64,000 bases of DNA from positions 248,001-312,000 of the forward strand of contig NZ_RBZQ01000003.1 in NCBI RefSeq assembly GCF_003640395.1, written 5' to 3'. This stretch comes from Stutzerimonas urumqiensis (GTDB lineage Bacteria; Pseudomonadota; Gammaproteobacteria; Pseudomonadales; Pseudomonadaceae). The translations under genes and the position numbers were made by a program. Below, piece after piece: positions 1-9,499 of this stretch; the stretch's first letter is position 1; each line of letters opens with the position of its first letter. The notes under the pieces are model-generated. The model had not been told where the DNA came from, ran no database searches, and saw nothing but the letters and a program-made list of their open reading frames with translations.

Positions 1-2
1 CC

Positions 3-185
3 CGCATGCTGTGCGAGAGCGATGTCGAAGCCGCCGAGTTGCGGCGTCGCGTCACGTCGCCGAACGGAACGACCGAAGCGGCCATCAAAGCGTTCCAGGC
101 CGGGGATTTCGAAGCCCTGGTGCAACGAGCCCTGGACGCCGCCGCGGCGCGTTCAGGCGAACTGGCCGAGCAACTGGGCCGCTAA
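3..185 (+). CDS. proC: Pyrroline-5-carboxylate reductase, C-terminal end (partial)
   Basis: The reading frame is open from the left edge and ends at TAA (183-185). The 60 visible residues carry the C-terminal ProC signature around VTSPNGTTEAAIKAF, which belongs to the helical dimerisation domain. ProC reduces 1-pyrroline-5-carboxylate to L-proline with NAD(P)H in the cytoplasm, the last step of proline synthesis. yggT follows 15 bases later, the usual proC-yggT pairing of pseudomonads. The catalytic N-terminal Rossmann domain lies outside the window. The identification rests on the C-terminal motif plus the neighbour. Confidence 0.85.
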   Translation, partial: RMLCESDVEAAELRRRVTSPNGTTEAAIKAFQAGDFEALVQRALDAAAARSGELAEQLGR

Positions 186-200
186 AGGAGCCGTCGACCC

Positions 201-791
201 ATGATTGGAATGAACACCGCAGCCATCTACATCCTGCAGACGCTCGGCAGCCTCTATCTGCTGATCGTGCTGCTGCGTTTCATCCTGCAACTGGTCCGAG
301 CCGATTTCTACAATCCGCTCAGTCAATTCGTGGTCCGTGCCACCCACCCCTTGCTCAAGCCCTTGCGACGCATCATTCCCAGTGTCGGCGGGCTGGATCT
401 GGCCTCGCTGGTGCTGGCCATCCTGGTGCAGATCGTGCTGATGGCGCTGACCCTGCTGCTGGCCTTCGGCACGACCGGCAACCCGGTGCAGCTGCTGATC
501 TGGGCCATCATCGGGGTGACCGGCCTGTTCCTGAAGATCTTCTTCTTCGCCCTGATCATCAGCGTGATCCTCTCGTGGGTGGCGCCACACAGCCACAACC
601 CGGGCGCCGAGCTGGTCAACCAGCTGTGCGAGCCGGTGCTGGCGCCCTTCCGCCGGCTGCTGCCGAACCTCGGAGGTCTGGATATCTCGCCGATCTTCGC
701 GTTCCTGGTGCTCAAGCTGCTGGACATGATGGTCATCAACAACCTGGCCGCCATGACCGGGATGCCCGCGGTCCTGCGCGTCCTGATGTAA
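201..791 (+). CDS. yggT: YggT family integral membrane protein
   Basis: This 196-residue protein has the duplicated YggT layout: two similar halves, each with hydrophobic segments (near residues 5-30, 70-105, 110-135 and 165-185) and a repeated N-P-[IL/G]...PFRRLLPxLGGLD-like element. A Shine-Dalgarno AAGGAG lies just before the ATG. It is cotranscribed with proC. The family sits in the inner membrane. Roles in osmotic shock tolerance and in division or organelle membranes have been proposed, but no biochemical activity is established. The family call is firm; the function is unknown. Confidence 0.85.
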   Translation: MIGMNTAAIYILQTLGSLYLLIVLLRFILQLVRADFYNPLSQFVVRATHPLLKPLRRIIPSVGGLDLASLVLAILVQIVLMALTLLLAFGTTGNPVQLLIWAIIGVTGLFLKIFFFALIISVILSWVAPHSHNPGAELVNQLCEPVLAPFRRLLPNLGGLDISPIFAFLVLKLLDMMVINNLAAMTGMPAVLRVLM

Positions 792-842
792 ACCGCTCGC
801 CCGGCGCGGATGGCCGCCGGGCGACAGGCCACTGCTGGCCGA

Positions 843-870
843 TTGACTGCATCGGCCAGCCACGCATAAT
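843..870 (+). promoter_or_regulatory. Candidate sigma70 promoter for the dynamin-like GTPase gene
   Basis: TTGACT (843-848) and CATAAT (865-870) are separated by 16 bases and lie 24 bases before the start codon of the GTPase gene at 895. Five of six bases match consensus in each hexamer. This suggests the GTPase gene is transcribed on its own and not only by readthrough from proC-yggT. Prediction from sequence only. Confidence 0.45.
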
Positions 871-894
871 CGCGCGACCTTTTATCGCACCAGG

Positions 895-2886
895 ATGATG
901 AGCATGGAACGTCTCGATCAGCAGGTGGATGCCTACATAACCTGGAAGCGCGATCTGGTCAGAGAGATCACCCGCTACCGCGGGTGGCTGGCGCATAACC
1001 GGTTGTCTTCCGAAGCCGTAGAGCAACGCCTCGAGCGCGCCCTGCGCCTGCTTCGCAGCGACCAGATCACCCTGGCCTTCGTCGGCGAGTATTCGCGCGG
1101 CAAGACCGAGCTGATCAACGGCCTGTTCCTCTCCGGGTATGGCCAGCGGATGCTGCCATCCCGCGCCGGGCGCACCACCATGTGCCCGACCGAGCTGTTC
1201 TACGATCCGCGTTCCGAACGCTCCTACATTCGGCTGCTGCCAATCGAGACGCGGCTGGGCGATACCAGCATCGCCGAACTGAAGCGGGCGCCGCGCCACT
1301 GGCTGAACATTGCGCTCGACCCGTCCGACGCCGACAACATGGCGCAGGCCTTCACCCAGGTTGCAGCGACCAAGCCGATGCCCGTCGAGCAGGCCATCCA
1401 GCTCGGCTTCCATCCCGACATGCTCGAAGACGCCGGCAAGCCCGGCCAGGTGCTGGTGCCGGCCTGGCGGCACGCCTTGGTCAACATCGATCATCCGCTG
1501 CTGCGCCAGGGCCTGCGCATCCTCGACACACCCGGCCTGAATGCGCTGGGCAGCGAGCCGGAGCTGACCCTCTCCATGCTGCCGAGCGCGCAAGCGATCA
1601 TCTTCATGCTCAGCGCCGACACCGGCGTCACCGCCAGCGACATGGACATCTGGCAGCAGCACATTCGCCAGCTCGACGATCAGGCCGACGGCAATCTGTT
1701 CGCCGTGCTGAACAAGATCGACGTGCTGTGGGACGACCTGGCCGGCGGTGAAGCGGTCGACGAGGCGATCGAGCGCATGCGCCGCAGCACCGCGCAGCAG
1801 CTGGGGGTGGGCCCGGCCGACGTGCTGCCCCTGTCGGCCAAGCAGGCGCTGCTGGCCCATGTTCGCGGCGATCGCGCGCTGCTCGCTCGCAGCCGCATGC
1901 CGGAGCTCGAACAGTTGCTTTGCGATCGGCTGATCGCCCACAAGGAGCGCCTGCTCGAGCAGCGCGTGGTCTGCCAGGTGTTGGCCCTGATGCAGAACAG
2001 TCAGCAGGTCCTGCACCAACGGCTGGAAAAGGTCGACGAACACCGCAAGCTGCTGGCCAGCCATCAGCAGGACAACGGCCGGCTGCTCGAGGAGCTCACC
2101 GCCCGTACGCGCCAGGACCACGCCCTGCACCACAAGCGCCTGCTCGGCCTGAAGACCAACCAGCGCCTGCTCAAGCGACAGGGCGACCTGCTGCGCGGCG
2201 CCGTGCGGGCCGAGCGCCTGGAGGAGCACCTGGTACGGCTGCGCCGCACGCTGCGCGACAGCCTGACCACGCTGGGCATCAACCTCGGCATCCTGCACTT
2301 CTTCCGAAACGTCGAAACCGACCTCGGCATCCTCGAACAGGAGGTAGCGCTCGCCAACAAGATGGTCGCGGCGATCTACCAGCGTCACAACCAGGACAAC
2401 CCGCTGCACGGCATCGACGCGCCGCTGCTTCGGATCGAGCCGTTCCAGCGCGAGCTGCGCAACCTGCAGAGCAAGGCCGACCACTTCCGGTTGCGCATCC
2501 GCACCCTGCTGACCGAGCAGCGCACGCTCTCACGCCGCTTCTTCGGCACGCTGGTGCAAGAGGTCATCGGCCTGCATCAGCGGCTGCGCCGCGAGGTCGC
2601 GCAGTGGTCGAGCGATGCGCTCACGCCCCTGGTGCAGCACAGCCTCGAGCAGAAGCAGCAGCTGGAAAACCACATGCAGCGGCTCAAATCACTGGCCACC
2701 GACAGCCAGGCAACCGGCCAGCGCGAGCAGTTGCTCGAGCGTTACCGGGCCGAACTCGAGCAGCAACTGGCACAGGCGTCGGACATGATTCGCCTGCTGC
2801 GCAGGCCATCGCCGGTGCAGCGTCAGGGCAAGGTCGTCACCCTGCCGACGGCCGCGTTCGCCGCGGGCGAGCGGACGCCGGCCTGA
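895..2886 (+). CDS. Dynamin-like large GTPase (Dynamin_N family)
   Basis: This 663-residue protein has a complete GTPase motif set: P-loop GEYSRGKT (64-71), switch Thr within GRTTMCPTE (about 92-100), DTPG (211-214), NKID (273-276) and an SAK-like element (314-316). About 340 residues of mostly helical, Gln/Leu/Arg-rich sequence follow, with likely coiled coils near 365-480 and 520-640. That is the layout of bacterial dynamin-like proteins, which assemble on membranes and hydrolyse GTP. I see no clear transmembrane paddle, so membrane contact may be peripheral. It stands alone between yggT and the metX operon; many bacterial dynamins come as tandem pairs. Family confident; cellular role unknown. 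Confidence 0.8.
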   Translation: MMSMERLDQQVDAYITWKRDLVREITRYRGWLAHNRLSSEAVEQRLERALRLLRSDQITLAFVGEYSRGKTELINGLFLSGYGQRMLPSRAGRTTMCPTELFYDPRSERSYIRLLPIETRLGDTSIAELKRAPRHWLNIALDPSDADNMAQAFTQVAATKPMPVEQAIQLGFHPDMLEDAGKPGQVLVPAWRHALVNIDHPLLRQGLRILDTPGLNALGSEPELTLSMLPSAQAIIFMLSADTGVTASDMDIWQQHIRQLDDQADGNLFAVLNKIDVLWDDLAGGEAVDEAIERMRRSTAQQLGVGPADVLPLSAKQALLAHVRGDRALLARSRMPELEQLLCDRLIAHKERLLEQRVVCQVLALMQNSQQVLHQRLEKVDEHRKLLASHQQDNGRLLEELTARTRQDHALHHKRLLGLKTNQRLLKRQGDLLRGAVRAERLEEHLVRLRRTLRDSLTTLGINLGILHFFRNVETDLGILEQEVALANKMVAAIYQRHNQDNPLHGIDAPLLRIEPFQRELRNLQSKADHFRLRIRTLLTEQRTLSRRFFGTLVQEVIGLHQRLRREVAQWSSDALTPLVQHSLEQKQQLENHMQRLKSLATDSQATGQREQLLERYRAELEQQLAQASDMIRLLRRPSPVQRQGKVVTLPTAAFAAGERTPA

Positions 2887-2959
2887 GCGGCGGATGATGG
2901 GTGAATTGAGGGACGCTTAGCTTTAGACTCTGCCGCTTCTTGTCGCGAGAGCAGGGTCG

Positions 2960-4099
2960 ATGCCCACCGCCATACCCGCCGATTCCGTCGGCCTGGTCAG
3001 TCCTCAGACAGCCTTCTTCAGCGAACCGCTGGCGCTCGCCTGCGGCCGCACGCTAACCGAGTATCAGCTTGTCTACGAGACCTACGGCACGCTGAATGCC
3101 GCTCGCAGCAACGCGGTGCTGATCTGCCATGCGCTGTCCGGACATCACCATGCGGCCGGCTATCACAGCATGGACGACCGCAAGCCGGGTTGGTGGGACA
3201 GCTGCATCGGCCCCGGCAAGGCGATCGATACGGAGCGGTTCTTCGTCGTCAGCCTGAACAACCTCGGCGGCTGCAACGGCTCGACCGGGCCCTGTAGTCT
3301 TAACCCGACGACCGGAAAGCCCTACGGCGCCGACTTCCCCGTGGTCACCGTCGAGGACTGGGTGCACAGCCAGGCGCGCCTGGCCGACCAGCTCGGTATC
3401 GTGCAGTGGGCCGCCGTGGTCGGCGGCAGCCTGGGCGGCATGCAGGCGATGCAATGGACCATCACCTACCCCGAGCGCGTGCGTCATTGCCTGGCGATCG
3501 CCTCGGCGCCGCGGCTGTCGGCGCAGAACATCGCCTTCAACGAAGTCGCGCGACAGGCGATTCTCTCCGACCCGGAATTTCATGGCGGCCATTTCCACGA
3601 GCACGAAGTCATCCCCCGGCGCGGCCTGATGCTGGCACGCATGGTCGGCCACATCACCTACCTGTCGGACGATGCGATGGGGGCGAAATTCGGCCGCGGC
3701 CTGAAGAGCGACAAGCTCAACTACGATTTCAACAGCGTCGAGTTCCAGGTGGAAAGCTACCTGCGCTACCAGGGCGAGGAGTTTTCCGGGCGATTCGACG
3801 CCAATACCTACCTGTTGATGACCAAGGCGCTGGACTACTTCGATCCGGCCGCCGCGCACGACGATGACCTGGCCGCGACCCTTGCGGTGGCCAAGGCGGA
3901 CTTCTGCGTGATGTCGTTCACCACCGACTGGCGGTTCTCACCGGCACGCTCGCGGGAGATCGTCGACGCGCTGGTCGCCGCCGGCAAGAACGTCAGCTAT
4001 CTGGAGATCGACGCCCCGCAGGGGCACGACGCCTTCCTGATACCGATTCCCCGCTACCTGCAAGCCTTCCGCGGTTACATGAACCGCATAGCCGTATAG
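2960..4099 (+). CDS. metX: Homoserine O-acyltransferase MetX (probably succinyl-CoA dependent)
   Basis: This 379-residue alpha/beta hydrolase-fold acyltransferase activates homoserine for methionine synthesis. The nucleophile elbow [10 protein letters not shown] puts the catalytic Ser at 157; Asp323 (FTTDW) and His356 (QGHDAFL) complete the triad. Family members use acetyl- or succinyl-CoA, and Pseudomonas MetX proteins are reported to use succinyl-CoA, so the product is probably O-succinylhomoserine; the sequence alone does not prove this. metW follows after 7 bases, the universal metXW pairing. It heads an operon running to about 7290. Confidence 0.95.
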   Translation: MPTAIPADSVGLVSPQTAFFSEPLALACGRTLTEYQLVYETYGTLNAARSNAVLICHALSGHHHAAGYHSMDDRKPGWWDSCIGPGKAIDTERFFVVSLNNLGGCNGSTGPCSLNPTTGKPYGADFPVVTVEDWVHSQARLADQLGIVQWAAVVGGSLGGMQAMQWTITYPERVRHCLAIASAPRLSAQNIAFNEVARQAILSDPEFHGGHFHEHEVIPRRGLMLARMVGHITYLSDDAMGAKFGRGLKSDKLNYDFNSVEFQVESYLRYQGEEFSGRFDANTYLLMTKALDYFDPAAAHDDDLAATLAVAKADFCVMSFTTDWRFSPARSREIVDALVAAGKNVSYLEIDAPQGHDAFLIPIPRYLQAFRGYMNRIAV

Positions 4100-4106
4100 G
4101 ACCGAC

Positions 4107-4715
4107 ATGCGCGCCGACCTCGACATCATCCAGGACTGGATACCGACCGGCAGCCGGGTGCTCGACCTCGGCTGCGGCAATGGCGAGCTGCTCGCCTGGC
4201 TGCGTGACAACAAGGGCGTCAGCGGCTACGGCCTGGAAATCGACCCCGACAACATCGCCCGCTGCGTCGAGCGCGGCGTCAACGTGATCGAGCAGGACCT
4301 GGACAAGGGCCTCGGCAATTTCGCCAGCGACAGCTTCGACGTCGTCGTCATGACCCAGGCGCTGCAAGCCGTGCACTACCCGGACCGGCTGCTCGAGGAG
4401 ATGCTGCGGGTCGGGCGCGAATGCATCATTACCTTCCCCAACTTCGGCCACTGGCGCTGCCGCTGGTACCTGGCGAGCAAGGGCCGCATGCCGGTCTCCG
4501 AATTCCTGCCGTACACCTGGTACAACACGCCGAACATCCACTTCTGCACCTTCGAAGACTTCGAAAACCTGTGCCGCGACCTCGGCATCGGCGTGAAGGA
4601 ACGCCTGGCCGTCGATCGCGAACACCGCCACGGCTGGGCCAGCCGCCTGTGGCCGAACCTGCTCGGCGAGATCGGTATCTACCGGGTCGTCGGCGACCGC
4701 TCACGTCCATCCTGA
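4107..4715 (+). CDS. metW: Methionine biosynthesis protein MetW, SAM-dependent methyltransferase fold
   Basis: This 202-residue protein is a class I methyltransferase-fold protein: motif I is [15 protein letters not shown] near residues 15-29, followed by an acidic YGLEID. MetW is the obligate partner of MetX in proteobacterial methionine synthesis. It associates with MetX and is thought to be needed for acyltransferase activity; its own methyl transfer reaction is not established. AGGA precedes the ATG, which lies 7 bases after metX. Length and sequence are typical for Pseudomonas MetW. Confidence 0.95.
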   Translation: MRADLDIIQDWIPTGSRVLDLGCGNGELLAWLRDNKGVSGYGLEIDPDNIARCVERGVNVIEQDLDKGLGNFASDSFDVVVMTQALQAVHYPDRLLEEMLRVGRECIITFPNFGHWRCRWYLASKGRMPVSEFLPYTWYNTPNIHFCTFEDFENLCRDLGIGVKERLAVDREHRHGWASRLWPNLLGEIGIYRVVGDRSRPS

Positions 4716-4730
4716 TTGCCGGAGGAACCG

Positions 4731-5150
4731 ATGAAACGTGCCTTGACCCTTCTGCTCGGCCTGCTGATCGCGACGACCGCCGTGGCCGAACGCAAACAGA
4801 GCTATGGCGACTACGACATCCACTACATCGCCTTCAACTCCGGCTTCCTGCAGCCGGACGTCGCCGCCGCGGCCGGTCTGATCCGCAGCAAGCGCATGGG
4901 CGTGGTCAACATCGCCGTGCTCAAGGATGCCGAGCCGGTCGATGCGCTGGTCAGCGGCACGGTGAAGAACCTCCTGGGGCAGGATCAGCCGCTGAGCTTC
5001 AAACGGCACAAGGAAGGCGATGCGACCTACTACCTGGCGCAGTTCCCGTTCGACAGCCGCGAAGTGCTGCGCTTCGACCTCAACGTGCAGCCCATGGGCG
5101 GCGAGCCGGTGAGCCTAACCTTCAACCAGGAATTCTTCCCCGACCAATGA
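4731..5150 (+). CDS. Exported DUF4426 protein
   Basis: 139 residues from the ATG at 4731, chosen because GGAGG (4721-4725) lies at the right distance and the N-terminus then forms a clean signal peptide ([19 protein letters not shown], cut before E). The mature part contains [15 protein letters not shown] and [11 protein letters not shown], features of DUF4426, a small beta-rich periplasmic family of pseudomonads with no known activity. It sits between metW and rdgB and its stop overlaps the rdgB start (ATGA), so it is translationally coupled within the metXW operon. Confidence 0.85.
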   Translation: MKRALTLLLGLLIATTAVAERKQSYGDYDIHYIAFNSGFLQPDVAAAAGLIRSKRMGVVNIAVLKDAEPVDALVSGTVKNLLGQDQPLSFKRHKEGDATYYLAQFPFDSREVLRFDLNVQPMGGEPVSLTFNQEFFPDQ

Positions 5151-5743
5151 AACCGCTAACCGAACTGGTGCTGGCCAGCCACAACGCCGGCAAGCTCAAG
5201 GAACTGCAAGCCATGCTGGGCGACCGCATGACGGTCCGCTCGGTCGGCGAGTTCAGTCAGGTCGAGCCCGAAGAGACCGGCCTGTCGTTCATCGAAAACG
5301 CCATTCTCAAGGCCCGTAACGCCGCGCGCGTGTCGGGCCTGCCGGCGCTGGCCGATGACTCGGGGCTCGCCGTGGACGCGCTGGGCGGCGCACCGGGCAT
5401 CTACTCGGCCCGCTACGCCGGCGGCGCGGGCGACGCGGCGAACAACGCCAAGCTGCTCGATGCTCTCCAGGGTGTGCCGGACGAGCAGCGTGGCGCCCAA
5501 TTCGTCTGCGCACTTGCACTGGTCCGCCATGCCGACGACCCGCTGCCGATCCTCTGCGAGGGCCTGTGGCCCGGGCGCATCCTGCACGCCGCCCAGGGCG
5601 CGCATGGCTTCGGCTACGACCCCCTGTTCTGGGTACCGGAAGCCGGGTGTTCCAGCGCCGAACTCGATCCGCGGGAGAAGAACCGCATCAGTCACCGCGC
5701 CCGCGCGATGACCCTGCTGAAGGCGCGGCTGGGCATCGCATGA
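5147..5743 (+). CDS. rdgB: XTP/dITP pyrophosphatase (HAM1/RdgB)
   Basis: 198 residues. It hydrolyses deaminated purine triphosphates (dITP, XTP) to monophosphates plus PPi, keeping hypoxanthine and xanthine out of DNA and RNA. Signatures seen: the N-terminal substrate loop [42 protein letters not shown] with the metal-binding acids, and the C-terminal GFGYDPLFW and SHRARAM blocks. The start ATG (5147) overlaps the preceding stop, and the stop overlaps the hemW start. Full length for the family. Confidence 0.95.
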   Translation: MKPLTELVLASHNAGKLKELQAMLGDRMTVRSVGEFSQVEPEETGLSFIENAILKARNAARVSGLPALADDSGLAVDALGGAPGIYSARYAGGAGDAANNAKLLDALQGVPDEQRGAQFVCALALVRHADDPLPILCEGLWPGRILHAAQGAHGFGYDPLFWVPEAGCSSAELDPREKNRISHRARAMTLLKARLGIA

Positions 5744-6954
5744 GCCACGCGGGCAGCCGGCAACCGCAAGCCGGAAGCGAGCAGCGCGCGGACGAGGTCC
5801 CGCTTCACGCGTCGCGCGTCGAGTTGCCGCCCCTGGCGGCCTACATCCATATCCCCTGGTGCGTACGGAAATGCCCGTACTGCGACTTCAACTCGCATGC
5901 GGCCGGCCCCAGCCTGCCCGAGGCCGACTACGTTCGAGCCGTGCTCGAGGACCTGCAGGCCGACCTGGCGTTGAGCCAGGGGCGTCGGTTGAGTTCGATA
6001 TTCTTCGGCGGCGGCACGCCGAGCCTGTTCTCGCCGGCGGCGCTAGGCGCCATGCTCGACGGGCTGGAGCGCCATGTCGGCTTTGCGGACGATGTCGAGA
6101 TCACGCTTGAAGCCAACCCGGGCACCTTCGAACAGGCGAAGTTCACCGATTATCGGCACCTGGGCATCAATCGCCTGTCGATCGGCGTTCAGAGCTTCCA
6201 GGCCGACAAGCTCAAGGCGCTGGGCCGTGTCCACGATGGCGAAGAGGCCGTACGGGCGGCCGACATGGCGCGCGCGGCCGGCTTCGACAACTTCAACCTG
6301 GATCTGATGCACGGCCTGCCCGGCCAGCGGCTCGAGGATGCGCTGCATGACCTGCGCACCGCGCTGGCCCAGCAACCGACGCATCTGTCCTGGTACCAGC
6401 TGACTCTGGAGCCGAACACCCTGTTCTGGAGCCAGCCGCCCCTGCTGCCCGAGGATGACCTGCTCTGGGATATCCAGGAGGCCGGTCAGGCGCTACTCGC
6501 CGAGCATGGCTTCGCGCAGTACGAGACCTCCGCCTACGCCCGGGATGCCCGACGCGCGCGGCACAACCTGAACTACTGGACGTTCGGTGACTTCCTCGGC
6601 CTCGGCGCCGGTGCGCATGGCAAGCAGACCCATGCCGATGGCCGCATCACGCGCAGCTGGAAGACGCGCCTGCCCAAGGACTACCTGGCGCCGGAAAAAC
6701 CCTTTCGCGCCGGCGAAAAGACGCTGACCGAACAGGAACTGCCCTTCGAATTCCTGATGAATGCGCTGCGCCTGAGCGACGGCGTTCCGGCCGAACTATT
6801 CAACCAGCGGACCGGGCTGCCGCTGTCGACGCTCGACCAAGGCCGGGCGCAGGCACAGGCCCGCGGGCTGATGAGCGAGGACCCGACACGCCTGGTCGCC
6901 ACCGCGCGCGGCCAGCTCTTTCTCAACGACCTGCTGCAACTCTTCCTGCCCTGA
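5740..6954 (+). CDS. hemW: Radical SAM heme chaperone HemW
   Basis: 404 residues from the ATG that overlaps the rdgB stop. The radical SAM cluster motif CVRKCPYC supplies Cys41, Cys45 and Cys48; FFGGGTPS and the C-terminal HemN_C region follow. HemW resembles oxygen-independent coproporphyrinogen oxidase (HemN) but is now regarded as a heme chaperone that delivers heme to membrane proteins. About 30 residues precede the conserved YIHIPW, longer than E. coli HemW; this stretch is low-complexity and may be dispensable, but no better later start is visible. Confidence 0.93.
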   Translation: MSHAGSRQPQAGSEQRADEVPLHASRVELPPLAAYIHIPWCVRKCPYCDFNSHAAGPSLPEADYVRAVLEDLQADLALSQGRRLSSIFFGGGTPSLFSPAALGAMLDGLERHVGFADDVEITLEANPGTFEQAKFTDYRHLGINRLSIGVQSFQADKLKALGRVHDGEEAVRAADMARAAGFDNFNLDLMHGLPGQRLEDALHDLRTALAQQPTHLSWYQLTLEPNTLFWSQPPLLPEDDLLWDIQEAGQALLAEHGFAQYETSAYARDARRARHNLNYWTFGDFLGLGAGAHGKQTHADGRITRSWKTRLPKDYLAPEKPFRAGEKTLTEQELPFEFLMNALRLSDGVPAELFNQRTGLPLSTLDQGRAQAQARGLMSEDPTRLVATARGQLFLNDLLQLFLP

Positions 6955-6966
6955 AGGACGGACCGA

Positions 6967-7290
6967 ATGGATCTGCTGATGGACCTCATCGCCACGCTAT
7001 CGCGCTGGAGCCGCAGCCACCTCTACGACATCTCGTTGGCCATCATGGCCACGCTGCTGGTGCTCTTCGGGCCCAGCATCAATGCCTGGGTGCAACGGTC
7101 GATCGCCAGCCTCAACTTCGTGCTGCGTACGCTGATCTTCGTGCTGGTGTGCGCGGTGGGCTACGGACTGGCGCTGGTTTACCTGACGCCATTCCTGGCG
7201 CACGGGCTGGGCTACTTCACCAACTACACCCTGGCGCCGGTGCTGCTGTTGGTCTTCTTCGTGATCGGGGTGATGGCCGACCGACGCTGA
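6967..7290 (+). CDS. DUF3392 small membrane protein
   Basis: 107 residues with three hydrophobic segments (about 22-40, 52-75 and 82-104) separated by short polar loops, matching DUF3392, an uncharacterised gammaproteobacterial inner-membrane family. It starts 12 bases after hemW and is the last gene of the metX-metW-rdgB-hemW operon. No catalytic motif can be seen and the function is unknown. Confidence 0.8.
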   Translation: MDLLMDLIATLSRWSRSHLYDISLAIMATLLVLFGPSINAWVQRSIASLNFVLRTLIFVLVCAVGYGLALVYLTPFLAHGLGYFTNYTLAPVLLLVFFVIGVMADRR

Positions 7291-7297
7291 GCGTCGG
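7281..7297. terminator. Small hairpin at the end of the metX-hemW operon
   Basis: CCGACGC, a TGA loop and GCGTCGG form a 7-bp GC-rich stem that includes the stop codon of the DUF3392 gene. There is no T-tract. It lies between convergent genes, so it could help stop transcription, but the evidence is weak. Confidence 0.3.
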
Positions 7298-7321
7298 CCG
7301 GGATGAGAACGCGGCGGGCGG

Positions 7322-8656
7322 TCAGTTGCCGCGACGCAGCGCCTGCGGGGAGAAATCGCGGGGGCTGAGCTCGACCGAGAAGTCGTACATCGGGTCGTTG
7401 TTGTCCAGCCCGTCGACGAAGTAGTTGCCGCCCTCGAGGTCGTAGAGGGTCTCGAGCGTGCTGTTGAACATCGGCACTTCGTAGTAGCTGATCGGATGAC
7501 TTTCCTGCACGCCGATCAACTCGCCTTCTTCGTTGTACAGATCGACGGCAAGGACCTGCCAGCTGTCCTCGTCGATATAGAAGCGGCGCTTGTGGTAGGG
7601 ATGGCTGAAGCTCGGACGCAGCACGGCGTCGACGATCCAGACACGATGCAGCTCGTAGCGCAGCAGCTCGGGGTTCAGCGTGCGGGCGCCGACGATGGTG
7701 TCGTTCGACAGCCCTTCCTGATGGACGGCATAGCTGTTGTAGGGCACCAGCATTTCGCGCTTGCCGTGCAGCGTCCACTCGTAGCGATCCGGCGCGCCGT
7801 TATAGACGTCGACCACGTCGGCGGTCGCCAGGCCGCTGGTGTCGGGCTGCAGCGAGTCGTAGGCCAGCGACGGCAGGCGACGCACACGGCGATCGTCAGG
7901 GCTGTAGCGCCAGGCCTTGCGAACCGACAGCACCTGATCGAGCGTGTCTTCGACCACCAGCGCCGTGCCGGAGAGTTTGGCCGGTTCCGTGACCTTGTAC
8001 TTGTAGTACAGCAGCGTGTTGTCCATGTCCGCGACGGTCATACCTTCACGGTTGTAGACGTAAAAGATGTGGCGATCGCGCTTGATGTAGTTGGGCTTGC
8101 CGCCGACCACCACCGCCTGGCTGTTGACCATGTGGGTCTGTTCGCCCTTGTAGTGCAGGATGTGGTTCCAGATGGCCTCCAGGCCATTTTGCGGCAGCGG
8201 GAACGGAATGCCGCCCACGGCGCCCTGGATACCGTTGCCGTTGGCGATCAGCTCGGTAGTTTCGGCGTTCTTGCGGGTCTCGTCGTAGATCCGCTGCGGC
8301 GCCGCGGCGCTGCGACGCGTCGGGAAGACGCGCAGGTAGAAGTCGGGGTGGGTCTCGATCAGCGCGCGCAAGCCATCGGGCAGATAGTCGGCGTGCTGTG
8401 CCAGGTTGCTCTTGTCGACGCGATACAGCACCGCATCGCCGGCGAACGGATCAGGGTGATGCATGCCCGGCTCGTAACCGGCCGGCGGCTGCACCCCACC
8501 CGTCCAGGCCGGAATCGAGCCGGCCGTGTTACCTGCCATCTCCGCCCCCAGGGGCGTGAGATCAGCCCCCAGCCGGGCTGCCTGAGTGCCATCCACCTTG
8601 GCCTGCGCCTGCGCGGCCAATGCCGTTAGCAACAAAACGCCGATCTTCCTGTGCAT
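7322..8656 (-). CDS. Exported DUF1329 protein (LolA/LolB-like fold family)
   Basis: 444 residues from the ATG at 8656, preferred to the one 15 bases upstream because AAGGAG then sits 8 bases before it and the N-terminus is a clear signal peptide (MHRKIGVLLLTALAAQAQA). The mature protein has DUF1329 features such as GGIPFPLPQNGLEAIWNH and the C-terminal RRFYIDEDSWQVLAVDLYN. DUF1329 proteins are periplasmic or outer-membrane-facing and related to LolA/B-type lipid carriers; in pseudomonads they often accompany DUF1302 or RND export genes. Neither partner is next to it here. Substrate unknown. Confidence 0.85.
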   Translation of the reverse strand: MHRKIGVLLLTALAAQAQAKVDGTQAARLGADLTPLGAEMAGNTAGSIPAWTGGVQPPAGYEPGMHHPDPFAGDAVLYRVDKSNLAQHADYLPDGLRALIETHPDFYLRVFPTRRSAAAPQRIYDETRKNAETTELIANGNGIQGAVGGIPFPLPQNGLEAIWNHILHYKGEQTHMVNSQAVVVGGKPNYIKRDRHIFYVYNREGMTVADMDNTLLYYKYKVTEPAKLSGTALVVEDTLDQVLSVRKAWRYSPDDRRVRRLPSLAYDSLQPDTSGLATADVVDVYNGAPDRYEWTLHGKREMLVPYNSYAVHQEGLSNDTIVGARTLNPELLRYELHRVWIVDAVLRPSFSHPYHKRRFYIDEDSWQVLAVDLYNEEGELIGVQESHPISYYEVPMFNSTLETLYDLEGGNYFVDGLDNNDPMYDFSVELSPRDFSPQALRRGN

Positions 8657-8746
8657 CCTTTTCTCCTTCATGGCGCGCCGGCGCCATGCGCGGCCGGCCG
8701 CCGAAGCGGTGCCGCAGTCGTTGTGTGTGTTGGATTTTGTAGTTAT

Positions 8747-9457
8747 CTAGTGCTGGCGCTGAAACTTGAGGTCCCAGACGCCGTGTCCGAGGCGTTCGCC
8801 CCGCCGTTCGAACTTGGTTACCGGGCGCTCCGGCGGGCGAGGCACGTAGCGACCGTCTTCGGCCAGGTTGGCATAGCCCGGCGCGACATTCATGATCTCC
8901 AGCATGTGCTCGGCATAAGGCTCCCAATCGGTCGCCATGTGCAGCAGCCCGCCGACCCGGAGCTTGCGGCGGACCAGCTCGGCGAACGCCGGCTGGACGA
9001 TGCGGCGCTTGTGGTGGCGGCTCTTGTGCCAGGGGTCCGGAAAGAACAGCAGGACCCGGTCGAGCGAGGCGTCCGGCACGCAGCGGGCGAGCACTTCCAG
9101 CGCATCGCAGCTGTAGACCCGCACATTGTCGAGCTGCTCGCCCAGCAGGCCGGACAGCAAGGCGCCCACCCCTGGCTTGTGCACCTCCACGCCAATGAAA
9201 TCCTGCTCGGGTGCGGTACGCGCCATTTCCAGCAGCGAGTGGCCCATGCCGAAGCCGATCTCGAAGGTACGCGGCGCCTGCCGGCCAAAGACCTGGTCGA
9301 AATCCTGGCAGCCCTGTTCCAGTTCGAGACCGAAACGCGGCCACCCCTGATCGAGACCGCGTTGCTGCCCTTCGGTGGTACGCCCGGCGCGCATCACGAA
9401 GCTCTTGACCGTGCGCAGGCGTGGCGCACCCTGCGCCGTATCGGAGGTTTCACTCAT
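8747..9457 (-). CDS. trmB: tRNA (guanine-N7)-methyltransferase TrmB
   Basis: 236 residues. It methylates G46 in the variable loop of tRNA with S-adenosylmethionine. The SAM-binding region is [15 protein letters not shown], and the substrate region [19 protein letters not shown] is the TrmB hallmark. The C-terminal [14 protein letters not shown] block is also typical. It lies just downstream of thiS-thiG on the same strand, a gene order shared with other pseudomonads. Confidence 0.96.
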   Translation of the reverse strand: MSETSDTAQGAPRLRTVKSFVMRAGRTTEGQQRGLDQGWPRFGLELEQGCQDFDQVFGRQAPRTFEIGFGMGHSLLEMARTAPEQDFIGVEVHKPGVGALLSGLLGEQLDNVRVYSCDALEVLARCVPDASLDRVLLFFPDPWHKSRHHKRRIVQPAFAELVRRKLRVGGLLHMATDWEPYAEHMLEIMNVAPGYANLAEDGRYVPRPPERPVTKFERRGERLGHGVWDLKFQRQH

Positions 9458-9499
9458 TGGGAACTACCTGGAAAACGCGCCCGGCTGGCGGGCGCGGTA

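Noticed and set aside
736-2484. Long open frame of 582 codons on the minus strand opposite the dynamin-like GTPase
   Set aside because: It is antisense to a gene with full GTPase motifs; composition is typical of a GC-rich shadow frame and there is no ribosome site or family feature.
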